From Actinomycetes bacterium (GTDB lineage Bacteria > Actinomycetota > Acidimicrobiia > Acidimicrobiales > Palsa-688), in NCBI GenBank assembly GCA_021787035.1, contig JAJYMM010000175.1, positions 1 through 39,426 of the forward strand: a stretch of DNA of 39,426 nt. The letters are read 5' to 3'. Below the pieces are notes generated by a model. It did no database searches. It was not told the DNA's origin and saw only the letters and a list, made by a program, of their open reading frames with translations. A program made the position numbers and the translations under genes. Below are positions 37,784 through 39,426 of this stretch, piece after piece (position 1 is the first letter of the stretch; each line of letters opens with the position of its first letter).

Positions 37784-39426
37784 ATGAGGGTACTCGTGGC
37801 TCTTTGCCCTTACTGGCCCGTCATCGTGGCAGGACGGCCCCCTTCGGCTCTCGTTGCATTGGTGGGCGCCAAAGGCGTTTTAGCCGTATCCCCGGCAGCG
37901 CGCGCAGCCGGCGTGCGAGTAGGGATGCGCCGGCGAGAGGCCCAGAGCTGTTGCCCCGGGCTTGAGGTATTGGCACGCGACCTGGCCAGTGAGGCCCGTT
38001 GGTGGGAGCCGGCAGTGGCGGCCGTCGAGGAGTTTGCCCCCGGAGTAGAAGTGCTCCAGCCCGGCCAACTAGCGCTCGGTGCCAAGGGGCCGTCACGCTA
38101 TTTCGGGGGGGATATGGCGTTGGCGGCCAAGGTGGCTTCCGCCGTCGAGGCGGCAGTTGAGGTGGCAGGGGAAAGGCAAAGCTCAGCCGTTGGGCCCGGA
38201 TTGATTACTCCTACGGTGAGCAAACCATGCCCAACGCCTCGGGCAAGACGGCTGGGGTGGACTGGATACTGCCAAGTGGGAGTGGCGGAGGGGCTGTTTG
38301 CTGCCGGCTTGGCGGCAACCATGGCGGTTCCCGGTGATCCGCTGGTAGTACCTAGCGGTGCGAGCGCCGCGTTCCTGGCGCCGCTCTCGCTCAGGGTCCT
38401 CGCCTCGCCAGACCTCGCAGCACTTGTGGGTGATACAGGCGCCGGCGCTGGTCGCGCTGCCCATACTCCTGGCGTCGGAGCCGGCCGGCCCGCCGGTACT
38501 CGCGAGGGACCCGCCGGCAGCCGTGCCGCCGGCAGCCGTGGCGCCGGCAGCCGTGCCGCCGGTGCCGGTGCAGCCAGGCGGCCCGGTGGTCTTGGTGGCC
38601 TAGTCGACCTTCTGGAGCGCCTCGGATTGCGAACTTTGGGCGATTTCGCCGCCCTCCCCCCATCGAGCGTGCTCGGTCGTTTTGGCACCGAAGGGAGGCT
38701 TGTCCACCTCTTGGCGCGGGGTTCCTCGGAGCGGCCCGTGCGGAGCCGTGCCCCCTCTCCCGAGTGGGCGGTAGTCGCGGAGATCGACCCGCCTGCCGAC
38801 CAGTTGCAAGCCGCCGTCTTTGTAGGCCGTGCGCTGGCAGAACAGCTCCACGACCGCCTGGCGGGCCAGGGCTTGGTGTGCACACGCCTCGCTGTAGAGG
38901 TGGGGACCGAGCGGGGTGAGACGTTTAGGCGTAGCTGGCGTCATGAGGGCGCCTTGAGTGCGGCAGCCATTGGCGAGCGCGTCCGCTGGCAGCTTGAAGG
39001 CTGGTCACAGGGATGGCACGAGGAGTGGGCACAAGGCGCATGCGGTATCACCAGGCTCGCTTTGGTCCCGGAGGAGGTTCGCCCCGATACCGGCCGCCAG
39101 CTCGCCCTCTGGGGCGCTGACGCTGGCGCCGACGCCCGGGCAGCCCGGGCGCTGGCAAGGGTACAGGGCCTCCTCGGCCCGGAGGCGGTTCTCTCGGCCG
39201 TGCTCCAAGGGGGCCGCGACTACCAAGAACAGGTCCGCCTGGTCCCTTGGGGGGAGCCGCGGGAGCCGCTCCGTGCCGGCGGGGCGGCCCCTGTCAGTGT
39301 TGTCGCCGGCTCCGTGCCCCCCGATTACGCAGGCGCCGGCGGCGCCGGCGGTGCTGGTAGGGGCGAGGCCGGCGGGGGCGAGGCCGGCGGCGCCAGCGGG
39401 GGCGAGTCCGGTAGGGGCGAGGCCGG
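37784..39426 (+). CDS. imuB: ImuB-like Y-family polymerase homologue, 5' part
   Basis: The frame starts at ATG 37784, 26 nt after imuA, and stays open to the right edge (547 codons). The N-terminus MRVLVALCPYWPVIVAG has the WPV of ImuB and lacks the catalytic acids of active Y-family polymerases. RYFGGDMALA, VGVAEGLFAAGLAAT, LGLRTLGDFAALPPSSVLGRFG and a C-terminal region with LVPEEVRPDTGRQLALWG follow the family order. Family knowledge: ImuB is the non-catalytic hub that links ImuA, DnaE2 and the sliding clamp. Three oddities are seen: about 25 extra residues (~128-158) from a palindromic element before CQVGVAEG, a repeat-coded GSRAAGSRGAG stretch, and another repeat at the window's end. Confidence 0.88.
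   Translation, partial: MRVLVALCPYWPVIVAGRPPSALVALVGAKGVLAVSPAARAAGVRVGMRRREAQSCCPGLEVLARDLASEARWWEPAVAAVEEFAPGVEVLQPGQLALGAKGPSRYFGGDMALAAKVASAVEAAVEVAGERQSSAVGPGLITPTVSKPCPTPRARRLGWTGYCQVGVAEGLFAAGLAATMAVPGDPLVVPSGASAAFLAPLSLRVLASPDLAALVGDTGAGAGRAAHTPGVGAGRPAGTREGPAGSRAAGSRGAGSRAAGAGAARRPGGLGGLVDLLERLGLRTLGDFAALPPSSVLGRFGTEGRLVHLLARGSSERPVRSRAPSPEWAVVAEIDPPADQLQAAVFVGRALAEQLHDRLAGQGLVCTRLAVEVGTERGETFRRSWRHEGALSAAAIGERVRWQLEGWSQGWHEEWAQGACGITRLALVPEEVRPDTGRQLALWGADAGADARAARALARVQGLLGPEAVLSAVLQGGRDYQEQVRLVPWGEPREPLRAGGAAPVSVVAGSVPPDYAGAGGAGGAGRGEAGGGEAGGASGGESGRGEA
38188..38236. repeat. 49-nt two-stem palindrome, copy B, in frame inside imuB
   Basis: An 8-bp perfect outer stem (38188-38195 with 38229-38236), a 2x2 internal loop, an 11-position inner stem (38198-38208 with 38216-38226; 8 pairs plus one G-U) and a 7-nt loop match the length and design of copy A at 11818-11866. 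CGTTGGG and GATTGATTAC are shared exactly. It codes for about 17 residues of ImuB at a place where family members usually have only a short linker. Confidence 0.7.
38513..38557 (+). repeat. In-frame 15-bp repeat in imuB
   Basis: Three units of gccggcagccgtgcc (the second with one change) start at 38513, 38528 and 38543 and are followed by degenerate gccggt runs. They encode AGSRA-type repeats in a linker before the conserved LLERLGLRTLGDF segment. Confidence 0.85.
39356..39426 (+). repeat. In-frame repeat at the window end in imuB
   Basis: Units related to ggtaggggcgaggcc recur at 39356, 39371 and 39410, with a degenerate stretch between, and continue to the edge. They encode GRGEA/GGGEA in the C-terminal third of ImuB. 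The array may extend beyond the window. Confidence 0.75.

Noticed and set aside
38098-38883. Long minus-strand open frame across imuB
   Set aside because: It mirrors the GC-rich imuB coding frame, is low-complexity and has no recognisable domain. The plus frame shows ordered ImuB motifs.
1-39426. tRNA or rRNA genes
   Set aside because: I looked for the T-arm consensus GGTTCGAATCC and CCA-ending cloverleafs in the spacers and for conserved rRNA segments, and found none.

Overview
The window is a 39.4 kb stretch of a high-GC, Gram-positive-type chromosome, most likely a deep-branching actinomycete. The evidence is F420-type CofC/FbiD, HU with a long Lys/Ala tail, an ImuA/ImuB mutasome pair behind a CGAAC-N4-GTTCG SOS box, two CUT1 sugar transporters without their own ATPase, frequent GTG/TTG starts, and a perfect DasR-type operator core. 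An Acidimicrobiia-like origin is my guess and cannot be proven here. I see no rRNA, tRNA, CRISPR array, prophage or insertion sequence.

Layout. Positions 1-8.4 kb hold housekeeping and mixed genes: the 3' part of an NDP-sugar pyrophosphorylase, a GH63/MGH1-like glycosidase, HU, CofC/FbiD, an RpiB-like isomerase, RNase HII and a DrrAB-type ABC exporter. Positions 8.5-17.7 kb hold a DinG/XPD-type Fe-S helicase, an orphan AbiEi/DUF559 protein, a repeat-rich intergenic region with a 49-nt palindrome, a small cysteine-containing protein, the hopanoid-associated glycosyltransferase HpnB, and a tight three-gene operon of two paralogous lipoproteins followed by an unusual membrane AAA protease of the FtsH class.

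Positions 17.8-26.9 kb form a carbohydrate locus. A divergent ROK repressor faces a seven-gene operon: two Gfo/Idh/MocA dehydrogenases, a sugar-binding protein, two permeases, a ROK kinase and a third Gfo/Idh/MocA protein. The substrate is unknown.

Positions 27.2-36.5 kb form what looks like an amino-sugar / muropeptide salvage locus. It contains an AmiE-like cytoplasmic serine hydrolase, a MurR-like RpiR regulator, a second CUT1 binding protein and permease set preceded by a DasR-type operator, an unrecognised 175-residue protein, a SIS-domain protein, and on the other strand MurQ (MurNAc-6-P etherase) with a BadF-family amino-sugar kinase. The inferred route is ABC import of unphosphorylated MurNAc or GlcNAc-MurNAc material, peptide removal, kinase phosphorylation and MurQ cleavage to GlcNAc-6-P and D-lactate. 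It would replace the PTS route known from E. coli and Bacillus.

Positions 36.8-39.4 kb carry imuA and the 5' part of imuB, which runs off the window.

A striking overlay is the number of short tandem repeats with 15- or 18-bp units sitting in frame inside genes (helicase, FtsH-like protease, RpiR regulator, MurQ, ImuA, ImuB). A second overlay is a two-stem 49-nt palindrome found once between genes and once in frame inside imuB.
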